A stretch of DNA of 49,189 bases from Chloroflexota bacterium (GCA_021802585.1 JAJZRQ010000006.1:1-49189); one strand, 5' to 3'. Positions 41,797 through 49,189 are shown, counted from the first letter of the stretch. Notes: generated by a model from the letters alone, not told the origin. A program made the numbers and translations.

Positions 41797-42885
41797 GTGA
41801 GCACCGAGACCGAGCAGCCCACCGCCCGCGGGCCGAAGACCCAGTGGCGCCTCGACGCCGACACCGGGAGCCTCGTCCCGCAGTCGGCGCTCGACGTCCT
41901 CGTCGACCTCAACGACCGGATCACGACCGGCGACCTCGCGGAGTACCAGCCGATCCCGCTCGGCTTCACCCCGCTCGACAAGACGATCGGGACGGGGCTC
42001 CGGCCGGGCGAGCTCCTCCTCATCGGCGGCGCGCAGGGCACCGGCAAGACGACGATGGCGCTCCAGATGGCGCGGAACGTCGCGTCCGGCGGGCAGGCCA
42101 ACGTCCTCTACATCTGCTTCGAGCACGAGGAGCACTACCTCCTCAACCGCCTCATCGCGATGGAGTCGGCGCTCGCCCACCTTCCCCACAAGACCGGGGC
42201 GATCAAGATCCAGGACGTGCGCCGCGAGATCCTCGGCTCGTGGGCTGCGGAGAGCCAGGAGGGGAGTGGCCCCCAGCTCGCGGCGAACCCGCGCCTCCGG
42301 CCGAGCCTCGACCGGATCGGGCGCTACGGGCAGAACCTCTTCCTCATGCGGGGGACGCAGACGGCGAGCACGGTCGAGAACGTCCGGGAGCTCGTGCGAA
42401 TGCACAAGGACCTCTCCGGCGGCCGCCAGCTCCTCGTCGTCGTCGACTACCTCCAGAAGGTCCCGATGGTCCCCGAGCCGAACACCGAGGCCGAGAAGGT
42501 GACGGTCGTCGTCAACGGGCTCAAGGACATCGCCCTCGCCGAGCAGGTCGGGATGGTCGCGATCGTCGCCGCCGACAAGGAGGGCCTCAAGGCCTCGCGC
42601 CTGCGGAACCACCACCTCCGCGGCTCCTCGGCGATCAACTACGAGGCCGACATCATCCTCATCCTCAACGAGAAATACCACATCGTCGCGAAGGTGAACA
42701 TCGAGTTCAACCCGTACCAGGCGCAGCGATTCCGCGACTGGATCGTCCTCTCGGTGGAGAAGAACCGCGGCGGCCAGGACAACGTCGACCTCGAGTTCGA
42801 GAAGCACTTCGAGTTCTCCTGCTTCGACCCGAGCGGCCGGACGGTCCAGGAGAAGCTCATCGAGGAGCGCCTCTACAACGAGTGA
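41797..42885 (+). CDS. DnaB-type (RecA-fold) helicase C-terminal domain protein
   Basis: This 362-aa protein is homologous to the ATPase half of replicative helicase DnaB. GFTPLDKTIGTGLRPGELLLI is the linker/entry region, Walker A is GGAQGTGKTT (Lys84), EHEEHYLLNRLIA corresponds to motif H1a, Walker B is LLVVVDYLQKVP, and LRGSSAINYEADIIL is the motif H4 region. The DnaB N-terminal domain (about 100 aa) is absent; only 50 low-complexity residues precede. It is therefore probably not the main replicative helicase but a stand-alone DnaB-like or KaiC/RadA-like ATPase. The C-terminus (SVEKNRGGQDNVDLEFEKHF) is normal for DnaB. Confidence 0.87.
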   Translation: MSTETEQPTARGPKTQWRLDADTGSLVPQSALDVLVDLNDRITTGDLAEYQPIPLGFTPLDKTIGTGLRPGELLLIGGAQGTGKTTMALQMARNVASGGQANVLYICFEHEEHYLLNRLIAMESALAHLPHKTGAIKIQDVRREILGSWAAESQEGSGPQLAANPRLRPSLDRIGRYGQNLFLMRGTQTASTVENVRELVRMHKDLSGGRQLLVVVDYLQKVPMVPEPNTEAEKVTVVVNGLKDIALAEQVGMVAIVAADKEGLKASRLRNHHLRGSSAINYEADIILILNEKYHIVAKVNIEFNPYQAQRFRDWIVLSVEKNRGGQDNVDLEFEKHFEFSCFDPSGRTVQEKLIEERLYNE

Positions 42886-43177
42886 CCGGCGGCTGATGGG
42901 CCGCCATCGCGGCGTTGTCGCCTCCGCTTCTCGCTCACGAACCTCGGGGTGCGCTCGCTCCGGTGCTCGGCTCCGCCGTGCGCTGACGCCACCTGAGCCG
43001 CCTGTCGCGTGCCTCGCGTGCCAACCAAGGTGGCACGGGCAGAGGCATCCTCTTGGGTGCAGGCTGTCTGCTAGGCTCCGCTCGGAACGCCCGCCGGCAC
43101 GTCCGAGGTTCTCTTTGGCTGTTCTGTTCGAATCGTCGCTGTGGTCACAGCCGTCGAATGAGGCCGCTCTGGCCAGG
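42886..43177. other. Intergenic stretch at the left edge of the restriction cassette
   Basis: These 292 bases contain no credible gene. They include the inverted repeat CGTGCCA/TGGCACG (43017-43023 and 43031-43037, seven-base loop), which could terminate the upstream gene or serve as an operator for the methyltransferase. Composition shifts here from extreme GC towards the more mixed composition of the cassette. Confidence 0.5.
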
Positions 43178-44185
43178 GTGGCTCGCTACCCGCGCCTCAG
43201 GTACATGGGCTCGAAGTACCGGGTGGTGCCGCAACTCCTCGACGTGATCTCCGGTCTCGAACCCCGTCGCGTGCTTGACGCGTTCAGTGGGAGCGGTGTC
43301 GTCTCCTACGCGCTCAAGGCAAACGGCGTCGAGGTGGTGGCGAACGACTTCCTCAACTTCGCCGCCACGATCGCGCGCGCGACCACGGAGAACTCGGAGG
43401 CGAGGCTCAGCGAAGACCAGATTGGAGCGATGACGTCCTCCCGCCTCGACGATCGCGACTTCGTCCGGAGCACGTTCGCAGGGCTCTACTTTCCCCCGGA
43501 TGATCTGGCTTTCATTGACGGCGCCTGGTCGCACATCGACGGCATGGTCGGGTACGAGAGGGATATCGCCATCTCCTCCCTGTGTCTCGCGGCATCGCGA
43601 AAGCAGCCACGCGGCGTCTTCACGGTCACCGACGGGCGCTACGACGACGGCCGGAGAGCGATGCATACGCCGTTGGCGGTCCTCTTCGCGGAGGCAGCGC
43701 GGGAGTACAACGCGACTGTCTTTGACAACGGGCGCGCCAGCCGGGTCACATGCGGCGACGTGTTCTCCATCGATCCGGATGGCTGCGACGTCGTCTACCT
43801 GGATCCCCCGTATGCCCCGCCACGTGACGACAACGACTACATCAAGCGCTATCACTTCCTCGAGGGTCTGGCGACCTACTGGCGAGGGCAGGAAATCCTT
43901 CACAACACGATGACGAAGAAGATCCGAAAGCGACCGACCCCGTTCGGGTCCAAGCGCACGATTCGCGATGCGCTGCGCCGTACGTTCGAGCGGTTCAACG
44001 AGCAGGCGCTGGTCCTGTCCTACAGCACCAACTCCGTGCCCGACGAGACCGAGATCGTTGCGCTGCTGAAGGAGGCGCGACGCGACGTCGTCTGCTACGC
44101 AGTTCCGCACCGGTATCACTTCGGAACGCACTCGGCCGCGACTCGTCGACAGGCGAACGAGCTCATCTTCGTTGCCTCGCGATGA
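43178..44185 (+). CDS. D12-class DNA adenine-N6 methyltransferase
   Basis: This 335-aa modification enzyme is of the Dam/DpnIIA alpha class. It has RLRYMGSKYRVV at the N-terminus, SAM motif AFSGSGVVSYAL near residue 35, ANDFLNFA, and the catalytic DPPY at 209-212 in VVYLDPPYAPP. Such enzymes methylate adenine, often in GATC, to protect DNA from the partner nuclease. GTG 43178 puts the family N-terminus at residue 2; longer in-frame starts exist upstream (TTG near 43113) but add no conserved sequence. The stop overlaps the nuclease gene (ATGA). Less GC-biased codon use than in adjacent housekeeping genes suggests horizontal transfer. Confidence 0.92.
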   Translation: MARYPRLRYMGSKYRVVPQLLDVISGLEPRRVLDAFSGSGVVSYALKANGVEVVANDFLNFAATIARATTENSEARLSEDQIGAMTSSRLDDRDFVRSTFAGLYFPPDDLAFIDGAWSHIDGMVGYERDIAISSLCLAASRKQPRGVFTVTDGRYDDGRRAMHTPLAVLFAEAAREYNATVFDNGRASRVTCGDVFSIDPDGCDVVYLDPPYAPPRDDNDYIKRYHFLEGLATYWRGQEILHNTMTKKIRKRPTPFGSKRTIRDALRRTFERFNEQALVLSYSTNSVPDETEIVALLKEARRDVVCYAVPHRYHFGTHSAATRRQANELIFVASR

Positions 44186-45015
44186 CTGGCCCCGCCGATC
44201 TCGATGCTTACCTCCGCTCCCTGCGTCCCATTGCTGGCGTCCTGGACCTCGAGACTCCAGATCGTGGGCTCGTCGACCGGGTGATCGGTGCCCTGGTCGA
44301 GGCGGAGGCGGTGAACGAGGAGGCTGTGTCCCGGCTCATTGCCGGGGAGTCCGGGGCCATTCTCGTCGTGGCCGTCGCGGCTGGAATGGCTCAGGAGCAG
44401 CTACTGAACCAGCTTCGGTATCGCTTCGGCACGTCCTCATTCGCGCGGCTGTCCCGTGAGAAACCCGACGGGGTGGCGGCCATGTTCGCGGAGATGGGTG
44501 CCCTTGAGCGCGTGGCTGCGGGTCGCGAACGTGCATGGACCTACGCCGACGTGGTCCATGACCGGCTGGTCTCGAGGTCTCGAGCCGGACGAGCGATCGC
44601 CCGCGGGCGCGCGCTCGAGGACGCGGTCGAAGAGGTTGTCCGGGCTCAGGGTTTCCGGTATGCGATGCGGACAAGGTTCATCGGACGAGGCCGAGCGGAC
44701 GCGCCGTGCGATCTGGCGGTCCCCGGGGCCGGCGCCGACGCGCGGATCGTCGTGGCGATCAAGGGCTTCGATTCGACGGGCAGCAAGCTGAGCGATGCCG
44801 TCCGCGAGATCGAGCAGATGGCAGAGATCCGCCGTCCTGATCAGTACGTCTACGCCGTAGTCGACGGGATCGGCTGGTTGCGCCGTCGCAGGGACCTCGA
44901 ACGCGCGCACCAGCTCTGGGTGGATCGCAGGATCGACGGCATGTATCGCCAGGACACGCTCGGCGAGATGGCGGCGAGCCTCGGCGACGCAGCGGCGCGC
45001 CTGAGGCTGACGTAA
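44182..45015 (+). CDS. Putative DpnII-like restriction endonuclease
   Basis: This 277-aa protein is coupled to the D12 methyltransferase. Its C-terminal half looks like a PD-(D/E)XK nuclease core: helix GRALEDAVEEVV (Glu146/Glu150), strand CDLAVPG (Asp177) and strand IVVAIKG (Lys194). Next comes FDSTGSKLSDAVREIEQM, recalling the GSK segment of DpnII-type enzymes, then YVYAVVDGIGWLRRRRDL and IDGMY. The residue two before Lys194 is Ala192 rather than Asp/Glu, so the metal acid may come from elsewhere or activity may be reduced. Residues 1-140 are helical and may bind DNA. The function is inferred from the partner and the fold; GATC as target is a guess. Confidence 0.72.
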   Translation: MTGPADLDAYLRSLRPIAGVLDLETPDRGLVDRVIGALVEAEAVNEEAVSRLIAGESGAILVVAVAAGMAQEQLLNQLRYRFGTSSFARLSREKPDGVAAMFAEMGALERVAAGRERAWTYADVVHDRLVSRSRAGRAIARGRALEDAVEEVVRAQGFRYAMRTRFIGRGRADAPCDLAVPGAGADARIVVAIKGFDSTGSKLSDAVREIEQMAEIRRPDQYVYAVVDGIGWLRRRRDLERAHQLWVDRRIDGMYRQDTLGEMAASLGDAAARLRLT

Positions 45016-45038
45016 CCGCCTTCTTAACCTGATTCGCG

Positions 45039-45044
45039 TATCGT
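45039..45044 (+). promoter_or_regulatory. -10 box six bases before the pyrophosphatase ATG
   Basis: TATCGT ends six bases before ATG 45051 in the 35-base gap after the restriction cassette; no Shine-Dalgarno sequence. Leaderless pattern. Confidence 0.55.
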
Positions 45045-45050
45045 GCGCGC

Positions 45051-45575
45051 ATGACCGCCGAGCACCGAGCCGCCTTCCCGGACACCGTCGAGATCGTGGT
45101 CGAGATCCCGCGCGGGAGCCGCAACAAGTACGAGTTCGACGAGGAGACCGGGGTCTTCCGCCTCAACCGCGTCCTCTCCTCGGCCGTCTACTACAACTTC
45201 GACTACGGGTTCATCGAGGGGACGCGCGCCGAGGACGGCGACCACACGGACGCGCTCCTCGTCATCGATGAGCCGACGTTCACCGGCTGCCGGGTCTGGG
45301 GACGTCCGATCGGCGGGCTCGAGATGAGCGACGAGAACGGCTTCGACTTCAAGGTTCTCTGCGTTGCCCTCGGCGACCCGCACCAGGCGCACATCGAGCG
45401 CCTCGACCAGGTCCGGCCGCACCGCCTCGTCGAGATCGAGAACTTCTTCCAGACGTACAAGCTCCTCGAGAACAAGGCAACCCAGGTCGTGGGGTGGCGC
45501 GACCGCGCCGCCGCGCTCGACGTCCTGCGCGCCGACCGGGCGGCGTGGGAGCGGGAGCAGGGCGACGCCCGCTGA
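45051..45575 (+). CDS. ppa: Inorganic pyrophosphatase, family I
   Basis: This cytosolic enzyme hydrolyses pyrophosphate and pulls biosynthetic reactions forward. The 174-aa length is standard. It has the substrate-binding strand EIPRGSRNKYEFDEETG, SSAVYYNFDYGFIEGT, and the metal triad Asp62-x-Asp64-x-x-Asp67. The signature normally reads DGDPLD, whereas here it is DGDHTD, so the Asp residues are kept but Pro-Leu is replaced by His-Thr. The second metal region is GGLEMSDENGFDFKV. The mRNA is predicted to be leaderless. The ThpR frame starts 46 bases after its stop. Confidence 0.94.
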   Translation: MTAEHRAAFPDTVEIVVEIPRGSRNKYEFDEETGVFRLNRVLSSAVYYNFDYGFIEGTRAEDGDHTDALLVIDEPTFTGCRVWGRPIGGLEMSDENGFDFKVLCVALGDPHQAHIERLDQVRPHRLVEIENFFQTYKLLENKATQVVGWRDRAAALDVLRADRAAWEREQGDAR

Positions 45576-45621
45576 GGGGGATCGCGACCGGCGCCGCCCG
45601 CCCGACCTCCGGCCGGGCGAG

Positions 45622-46227
45622 CTGCGGGTCTTCGTCGCGGTGCCGATCGGGGAGGAGGCCCGGGCGGCGGTCGACGACCTCCTCCGGCGGGCCGCGGCGG
45701 ACCCGCGGGCCGGCGCGGCGCGGCGCCTGCGCTGGGTCGTCGGCGAGAACCTCCATCTGACGCTCCGCTTCCTCGGGGCGACCGACGCGGCGCGGGTCCC
45801 GGACGTCGCGGCGGCCGCGGCGGCCGCGGCCGGGCGCCTCGCGCCGTTCGAGGCCCGGCTCGCCGGCGCGGGGGGCTTCCCGGCGGGGGAGCGGCCACGG
45901 GTCGTGTGGCTCGGGATCTCCGACGGCGCGGCGGGCCTCGCCGCGCTCGCCGCGTCCCTCGAGGACGAGCTCGCCGCCCGGGGCTGGGAGCGCGACGGAC
46001 GCCCGTTCCGGGCCCACCTGACGCTCGCCCGTGCGGACGGCGTGCCGGGGGCGGGCCGGGTCGTCGAGGCGCTCGCGGACGCCGCGGTCGGGCTCGACGC
46101 GACGTGGACCGTCGATCGGCTCGTCGTGTTCGAGAGCCGGCTCGGCCGGGGGCCCGCCCGCTACCATCCGCTCGCGGAGGCGCGGCTCGCGGGAGCACGG
46201 TTGCCCGATCCACCTCCGGTGGGGTAG
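45622..46227 (+). CDS. thpR: RNA 2',3'-cyclic phosphodiesterase (ThpR / 2'-5' RNA ligase family), apparent CTG start
   Basis: This is a 2H phosphoesterase of 201 aa. Both HxTx motifs are present: His45/Thr47 in NLHLTLRFLG and His132/Thr134 in RAHLTLARA. Such enzymes open 2',3'-cyclic phosphates and can ligate tRNA halves in vitro. The first strand, RVFVAVPIGEEAR, must follow the start directly, yet no ATG, GTG or TTG occurs in frame between 45367 and the internal GTG at 45640, which would delete that strand. CTG 45622 fits the family start (MRxFVA) exactly. The gene probably shares the pyrophosphatase transcript. Length without upstream residues is normal. Confidence 0.87.
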   Translation: MRVFVAVPIGEEARAAVDDLLRRAAADPRAGAARRLRWVVGENLHLTLRFLGATDAARVPDVAAAAAAAAGRLAPFEARLAGAGGFPAGERPRVVWLGISDGAAGLAALAASLEDELAARGWERDGRPFRAHLTLARADGVPGAGRVVEALADAAVGLDATWTVDRLVVFESRLGRGPARYHPLAEARLAGARLPDPPPVG

Positions 46228-46296
46228 CCTCGCGGTCCCGGCTTCGCACGTCCCGCGTGCCGCGTGGCGATCCAGTCGACGATGGAGGAGGCAGGC

Positions 46297-47661
46297 GTGA
46301 CCAGCGACCGGACGAAGTTCGTCCTCGACGAGGATCGCATCCCGCGGTCCTGGTACAACATCGTGGCCGACCTCCCGGTCCCCCCGGCGCCGGTCCTCCA
46401 CCCCGGCACGGGCCAGCCGATCGGCCCGGCCGACCTCGCGCCGCTCTTCCCGATGGCGCTCATCGGCCAGGAGGTGAGCGCGGAGCGCGAGATCGAGATC
46501 CCCGGTCCCGTCCGCGACGCGTACCGCCTCTACCGGCCGAGCCCGCTCTACCGTGCCCACCGCCTCGAGAAGGCCCTCGACACCCCCGCCCACGTCTACT
46601 ACAAGTACGAGGGCGTGAGCCCTGGCGGGAGCCACAAGCCGAACACCGCGATCGCCCAGGCCTTCTACAACAAGGAGGAGGGCGTCGCCCGCCTCGCGAC
46701 CGAGACCGGCGCCGGGCAGTGGGGCACGAGCCTCGCCCTCGCCGGGGCCCTCTTTGGGCTCGAGGTGAAGGTCTACATGGTCCGCGCGAGCTACGACCAG
46801 AAGCCGTACCGCCGGATGCTCATGGAGACGTACGGCGCCGAGGTCGTCGCCAGCCCGTCGCCGACGACGGGGTCCGGACGCGCCGTGCTCGCCGCCTCGC
46901 CGGACAGCCCCGGGTCGCTCGGGATCGCGATCAGCGAGGCGGTGGAGGACGCGGCCTCCCGGGACGACACCCGGTACTCCCTCGGCTCGGTCCTCAACCA
47001 CGTCCTCCTCCACCAGACGGTCGTCGGGCAGGAGGCGCTCCTCCAGATGGAGATGGCCGGCGAGGAGCCGGACATCCTCGTGGCGTGCACGGGCGGCGGG
47101 TCGAACTTCGCCGGCCTCACGTTCCCCTTCGTCGGCCGGATGCTCCGCGGCGAGGCGGCGTACCGGGTCGTCGCCGCCGAGCCCGAGGCCGCCCCCTCGC
47201 TCACCCGGGGCGTCTACCGCTACGACTTCGGCGACACGGCACGGCTCACGCCGCTCGTGAAGATGCACACGCTCGGCCACGACTTCATCCCGGAGCCGAT
47301 CCACGCGGGCGGCCTCCGGTACCACGGGATGGCGCCCCTCGTCAGCCTCCTCAAGGAAGAGGGGATCATCGAAGCCCGCGCCGTCCATCAGCGGGCGAGC
47401 TTCGCGGCGGGGGTCCAGTTCGCCCGGACGGAGGGGATCCTTCCGGCTCCCGAGGCGAGCCACGCGATCCGGGTCGCGATCGACGAGGCCCTCGTCGCCC
47501 GCGAGGAGGGGGTCCCCCGGGTCATCCTCTTCAACCTCAGCGGCCACGGCCACTACGACCTCTCCGCGTACGAGCGCTATCTCGCCGGGGCCCTCGAGGA
47601 CTACGAGTACCCCGCCGACCGGGTGGCGGCGGCCCTCGCCGCCCTCCCCGAGATCGGCTGA
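46297..47661 (+). CDS. TrpB-like pyridoxal-phosphate enzyme (TrpB2 type tryptophan synthase beta chain)
   Basis: This 454-aa fold-II PLP enzyme is of the TrpB2 group. It has [12 protein letters not shown] with the PLP lysine Lys114, [31 protein letters not shown] (phosphate loop) and [12 protein letters not shown] near the end. TrpB2 proteins convert indole and serine to tryptophan, often without a TrpA partner, and may salvage indole. No trpA is in view. GTG 46297 has GGAGGAGG just upstream, making it better than ATG 46282 or GTG 46264, which lack an RBS. TAGCCT at about 46225 may be the -10. Prephenate dehydrogenase follows after 47 bases, so the group serves aromatic amino-acid synthesis. 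Confidence 0.93.
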   Translation: MTSDRTKFVLDEDRIPRSWYNIVADLPVPPAPVLHPGTGQPIGPADLAPLFPMALIGQEVSAEREIEIPGPVRDAYRLYRPSPLYRAHRLEKALDTPAHVYYKYEGVSPGGSHKPNTAIAQAFYNKEEGVARLATETGAGQWGTSLALAGALFGLEVKVYMVRASYDQKPYRRMLMETYGAEVVASPSPTTGSGRAVLAASPDSPGSLGIAISEAVEDAASRDDTRYSLGSVLNHVLLHQTVVGQEALLQMEMAGEEPDILVACTGGGSNFAGLTFPFVGRMLRGEAAYRVVAAEPEAAPSLTRGVYRYDFGDTARLTPLVKMHTLGHDFIPEPIHAGGLRYHGMAPLVSLLKEEGIIEARAVHQRASFAAGVQFARTEGILPAPEASHAIRVAIDEALVAREEGVPRVILFNLSGHGHYDLSAYERYLAGALEDYEYPADRVAAALAALPEIG

Positions 47662-47708
47662 CGCCCCCCCGCCGGCCGCCGGGACGACGCCGCGGGCCGG
47701 CCCGACCG

Positions 47709-48584
47709 ATGCGCCTCGCCCTCCTCGGCCTGGGTCTCGTCGGCGGGTCGATCGCCCGGGCGGCGCGGGCCGCCGGGGCCGAGGTCGCGGCGTGGACGCC
47801 GGCCGGGTCCGGGCCGCGGGCGGCGCTCGCCGCCGGCGCGCTCGATCGCGCGGCCAGCTCCCCCGGCGAGGCGATCGCCGGGGCGGACCTCGTCGTCCTC
47901 GCCGCGCCGCCGACCGCCTGTCTCGAGCTCCTCGACCTCCTCGCCGGCGCCGCCGCGGCGGCGCTCGCCCCGGGCGCGGTCGTCAGCGACGTCGCGAGCA
48001 CGAAGGTCCGGATCGTCGCCCGGGCCGAGCAGCTCGGGCTCCGCTTCGTCGGCGGCCACCCGATGGCGGGCCGCGAGACGAGCGGCTTCGGCGGCGCCGA
48101 CGGCGACCTCTTCCGCGGCCGCCCGTGGGTCGTCGTCCCGCGGGCCGCGGACGAGGCCGCGAACGCCCGGGTCGAGGAGCTCGCCCGGACCTGCGGCGCG
48201 GTCCCGGTCCGGATGGGGGCGGACGCCCATGACGCGGCGGTCGCCGGGATCAGCCACGCTCCCCTCGTCCTCGCCGCGGCGCTCGTGGAGGCGGTCGCCG
48301 GGGCACCCGGCTCGCCCGCGGACCCGGGATGGCCGGTCGCCGCCGCGCTCGCGGCGGGGGGCTGGGCGAGCGCGACGCGCCTCGCCCGCGGCGACCCGGG
48401 GATGGGTGCCGGGATCGCGGCGACGAACGCCGGGCCCCTCGCCGACCGGCTTCGCATGGTGCGGTCGCGGCTCGACGAGTGGATCGCGCTCCTCGACGCG
48501 CGCGCCGCCGACGGGCTCCCCGACGCGGAGGCCCTCCGGGCGCGCCTGGCCGCCGCACGAACCCGACTCGAGGGGGACGGATGA
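47709..48584 (+). CDS. tyrA: Prephenate dehydrogenase
   Basis: This enzyme converts prephenate to 4-hydroxyphenylpyruvate with NAD(P) in tyrosine synthesis. The 291-aa protein has N-terminal Rossmann motif LGLGLVGGSIARA, SDVASTKVRIV, the active-site GGHPMAGRETSGFGGAD and the late histidine in GISHAPLVLAAAL. Arogenate as substrate cannot be excluded. There is no ACT or chorismate-mutase domain. The ATG is 47 bases after TrpB2, and the stop overlaps the ATG of the NUDIX gene (ATGA), so the three genes form a run. Confidence 0.93.
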   Translation: MRLALLGLGLVGGSIARAARAAGAEVAAWTPAGSGPRAALAAGALDRAASSPGEAIAGADLVVLAAPPTACLELLDLLAGAAAAALAPGAVVSDVASTKVRIVARAEQLGLRFVGGHPMAGRETSGFGGADGDLFRGRPWVVVPRAADEAANARVEELARTCGAVPVRMGADAHDAAVAGISHAPLVLAAALVEAVAGAPGSPADPGWPVAAALAAGGWASATRLARGDPGMGAGIAATNAGPLADRLRMVRSRLDEWIALLDARAADGLPDAEALRARLAAARTRLEGDG

Positions 48585-49189
48585 GCGCCGAGCACGTCCT
48601 CGTCGTGCCCCGGGGCCTCGTCATGGACGAGCGGGGGTGGCACGGCGTCCGCATCGCCGGTGCCGCGGCCGTCCTCGCCGCGGTGGCGCGGCACGGGCGC
48701 TTCGAGCCGCGCGACGCGATGGAGCACGACCCCCGGTTCAAGCAGGTGATCCCGTACCTCGTCCTCCGCGACGGCGACCGGATCTTCCTCATGCGCCGCT
48801 CGCGCGCGGGCGCCGACGAGCGCCTCCACGACCGCTTCTCGATCGGTGTCGGCGGCCACCTCAACCCCGGCGACCAGGACCTCGCCGGCGGCCTCGCCCG
48901 CGAGTGGGCGGAGGAGATCGCAGCGGCGTTCGTGCCCGAGTTCCGGCTCCTCGGCGTCCTCAATGACGACGCGACCGACGTCGGCCGGGTCCACCTCGGC
49001 GTCGTCTACGGCGCGGACGCCGGCGGACGCCCCGTCGCCGTTCGCGAGACCGAGAAGCTCGACGGCCGGTTCGCGACGTTCGCCGAGCTCCGGGCGGTCC
49101 GGGCGCAGATGGAGACGTGGAGCCAGCTCGTCCTCGACTTCCTCGACGCGGGCAAGGCCACCGCCGCGGGCAAGGCCACCGCCGCGGGC
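48581..49189 (+). CDS. NUDIX-type hydrolase of the COG4112-like group, 3' end outside the window
   Basis: The frame is open to the right edge (203 codons seen). QVIPYLVLRDGDRIFLMRR is the first NUDIX strand pair; then FSIGVGGHLNPGDQDLAGG and LAREWAEEIAAAF form a diverged NUDIX box, with Arg-Glu and Glu-Glu retained but the first box Glu replaced by Asp or Gln. ERLHDRFSIGVGGH is characteristic of predicted phosphoesterases related to MutT. The substrate is unknown. It overlaps the tyrA stop (ATGA). The visible C-terminus runs into an 18-bp tandem repeat coding AGKATA, so the protein may end in a Lys/Ala-rich repeat tail. Confidence 0.85.
   Translation, partial: MSAEHVLVVPRGLVMDERGWHGVRIAGAAAVLAAVARHGRFEPRDAMEHDPRFKQVIPYLVLRDGDRIFLMRRSRAGADERLHDRFSIGVGGHLNPGDQDLAGGLAREWAEEIAAAFVPEFRLLGVLNDDATDVGRVHLGVVYGADAGGRPVAVRETEKLDGRFATFAELRAVRAQMETWSQLVLDFLDAGKATAAGKATAAG
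49148..49189 (+). repeat. 18-bp in-frame tandem repeat at the right edge
   Basis: GCGGGCAAGGCCACCGCC occurs twice exactly (49148-49165 and 49166-49183) and a third copy starts at 49184 before the window ends. Each unit encodes AGKATA in the NUDIX frame. The total copy number is unknown. Confidence 0.9.

Noticed and set aside
36969-42896. A 1975-codon open frame on the plus strand across several genes, and similar very long frames at 29645-33778 (plus), 22558-26481 and 38191-42807 (minus)
   Set aside because: In DNA this GC-rich, stops are rare in non-coding frames. These run across or opposite well-identified genes and have Arg/Pro/Gly-rich, motif-free translations. Only the EamA portion of the frame ending at 33778 is real.
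1-49189. CRISPR arrays, rRNA genes, prophage structural genes
   Set aside because: No regularly spaced repeats, no rRNA-like sequence and no phage structural proteins were seen anywhere in the window.

Overview
The window is a very GC-rich bacterial chromosome segment, roughly three-quarters G+C by eye, with tightly packed genes and many GTG starts and ATGA/GTGA stop-start overlaps. Gene content (MoxR/DUF58/transglutaminase cluster, DUF2342 metalloprotease, DUF4446, MrfAB-like pair, TrpB2-type tryptophan synthase, CpaE-like ATPase) fits an uncultured Chloroflexota lineage of the Limnocylindria/Ellin6529 type. A deep actinobacterium is the main alternative. This placement is inference; there is no rRNA gene here.

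Layout. 1-6.4 kb (+): the end of a class B penicillin-binding protein, a 63-aa membrane peptide, then MoxR ATPase, DUF58 protein and membrane transglutaminase as an operon. 6.5-10.1 kb (-): class V aminotransferase, SerA and a histidine-phosphatase-fold enzyme, probably a complete serine pathway. 10.2-12.3 kb: RHH/PIN toxin-antitoxin pair and RarA. 12.3-17.5 kb: small membrane proteins, a one-chain UvrD-type helicase/RecB-type nuclease with an Fe-S motif, and a HAD phosphatase. 17.6-27 kb: an M20 hydrolase, a ureohydrolase, a methyltransferase, CpaE-like ATPase, MurI, DUF2342 metalloprotease, a D-2-hydroxyacid dehydrogenase and YchF. 27-33.8 kb: an acidic protein and a divergent PfkB kinase whose start codons abut, an MrfAB-like DNA-repair pair, an FtsB-like protein and an EamA transporter.

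33.8-36.96 kb is accessory DNA. It holds a frameshifted Fic-family remnant, a decayed copy of the promoter and 5' half of a CAT-anticodon tRNA gene, a toxin-antitoxin operon whose antitoxin looks like a Phd/HicB hybrid and whose toxin is HicA-like, a 443-aa unknown protein, and then the complete tRNA gene. 37-49 kb: methyltransferase, FtsH, M20 dipeptidase, a DnaB-type ATPase without the DnaB N-terminal domain, a compositionally distinct D12 methyltransferase/DpnII-like nuclease cassette, pyrophosphatase, ThpR, TrpB2, TyrA and a partial NUDIX gene.

The strongest cross-cutting signal is promoter architecture. At least five genes that begin transcription units have a TANNNT-like -10 box exactly six bases before ATG/GTG, and a sixth has seven bases and a clear -35, all without a Shine-Dalgarno sequence. 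This implies leaderless mRNAs. Other standouts are a 36-bp perfect palindrome in the 5' coding part of the mrfB-like gene, a LexA-like box before the mrfA-like gene, and two genes with no ATG/GTG/TTG start, for which CTG is the only plausible start.
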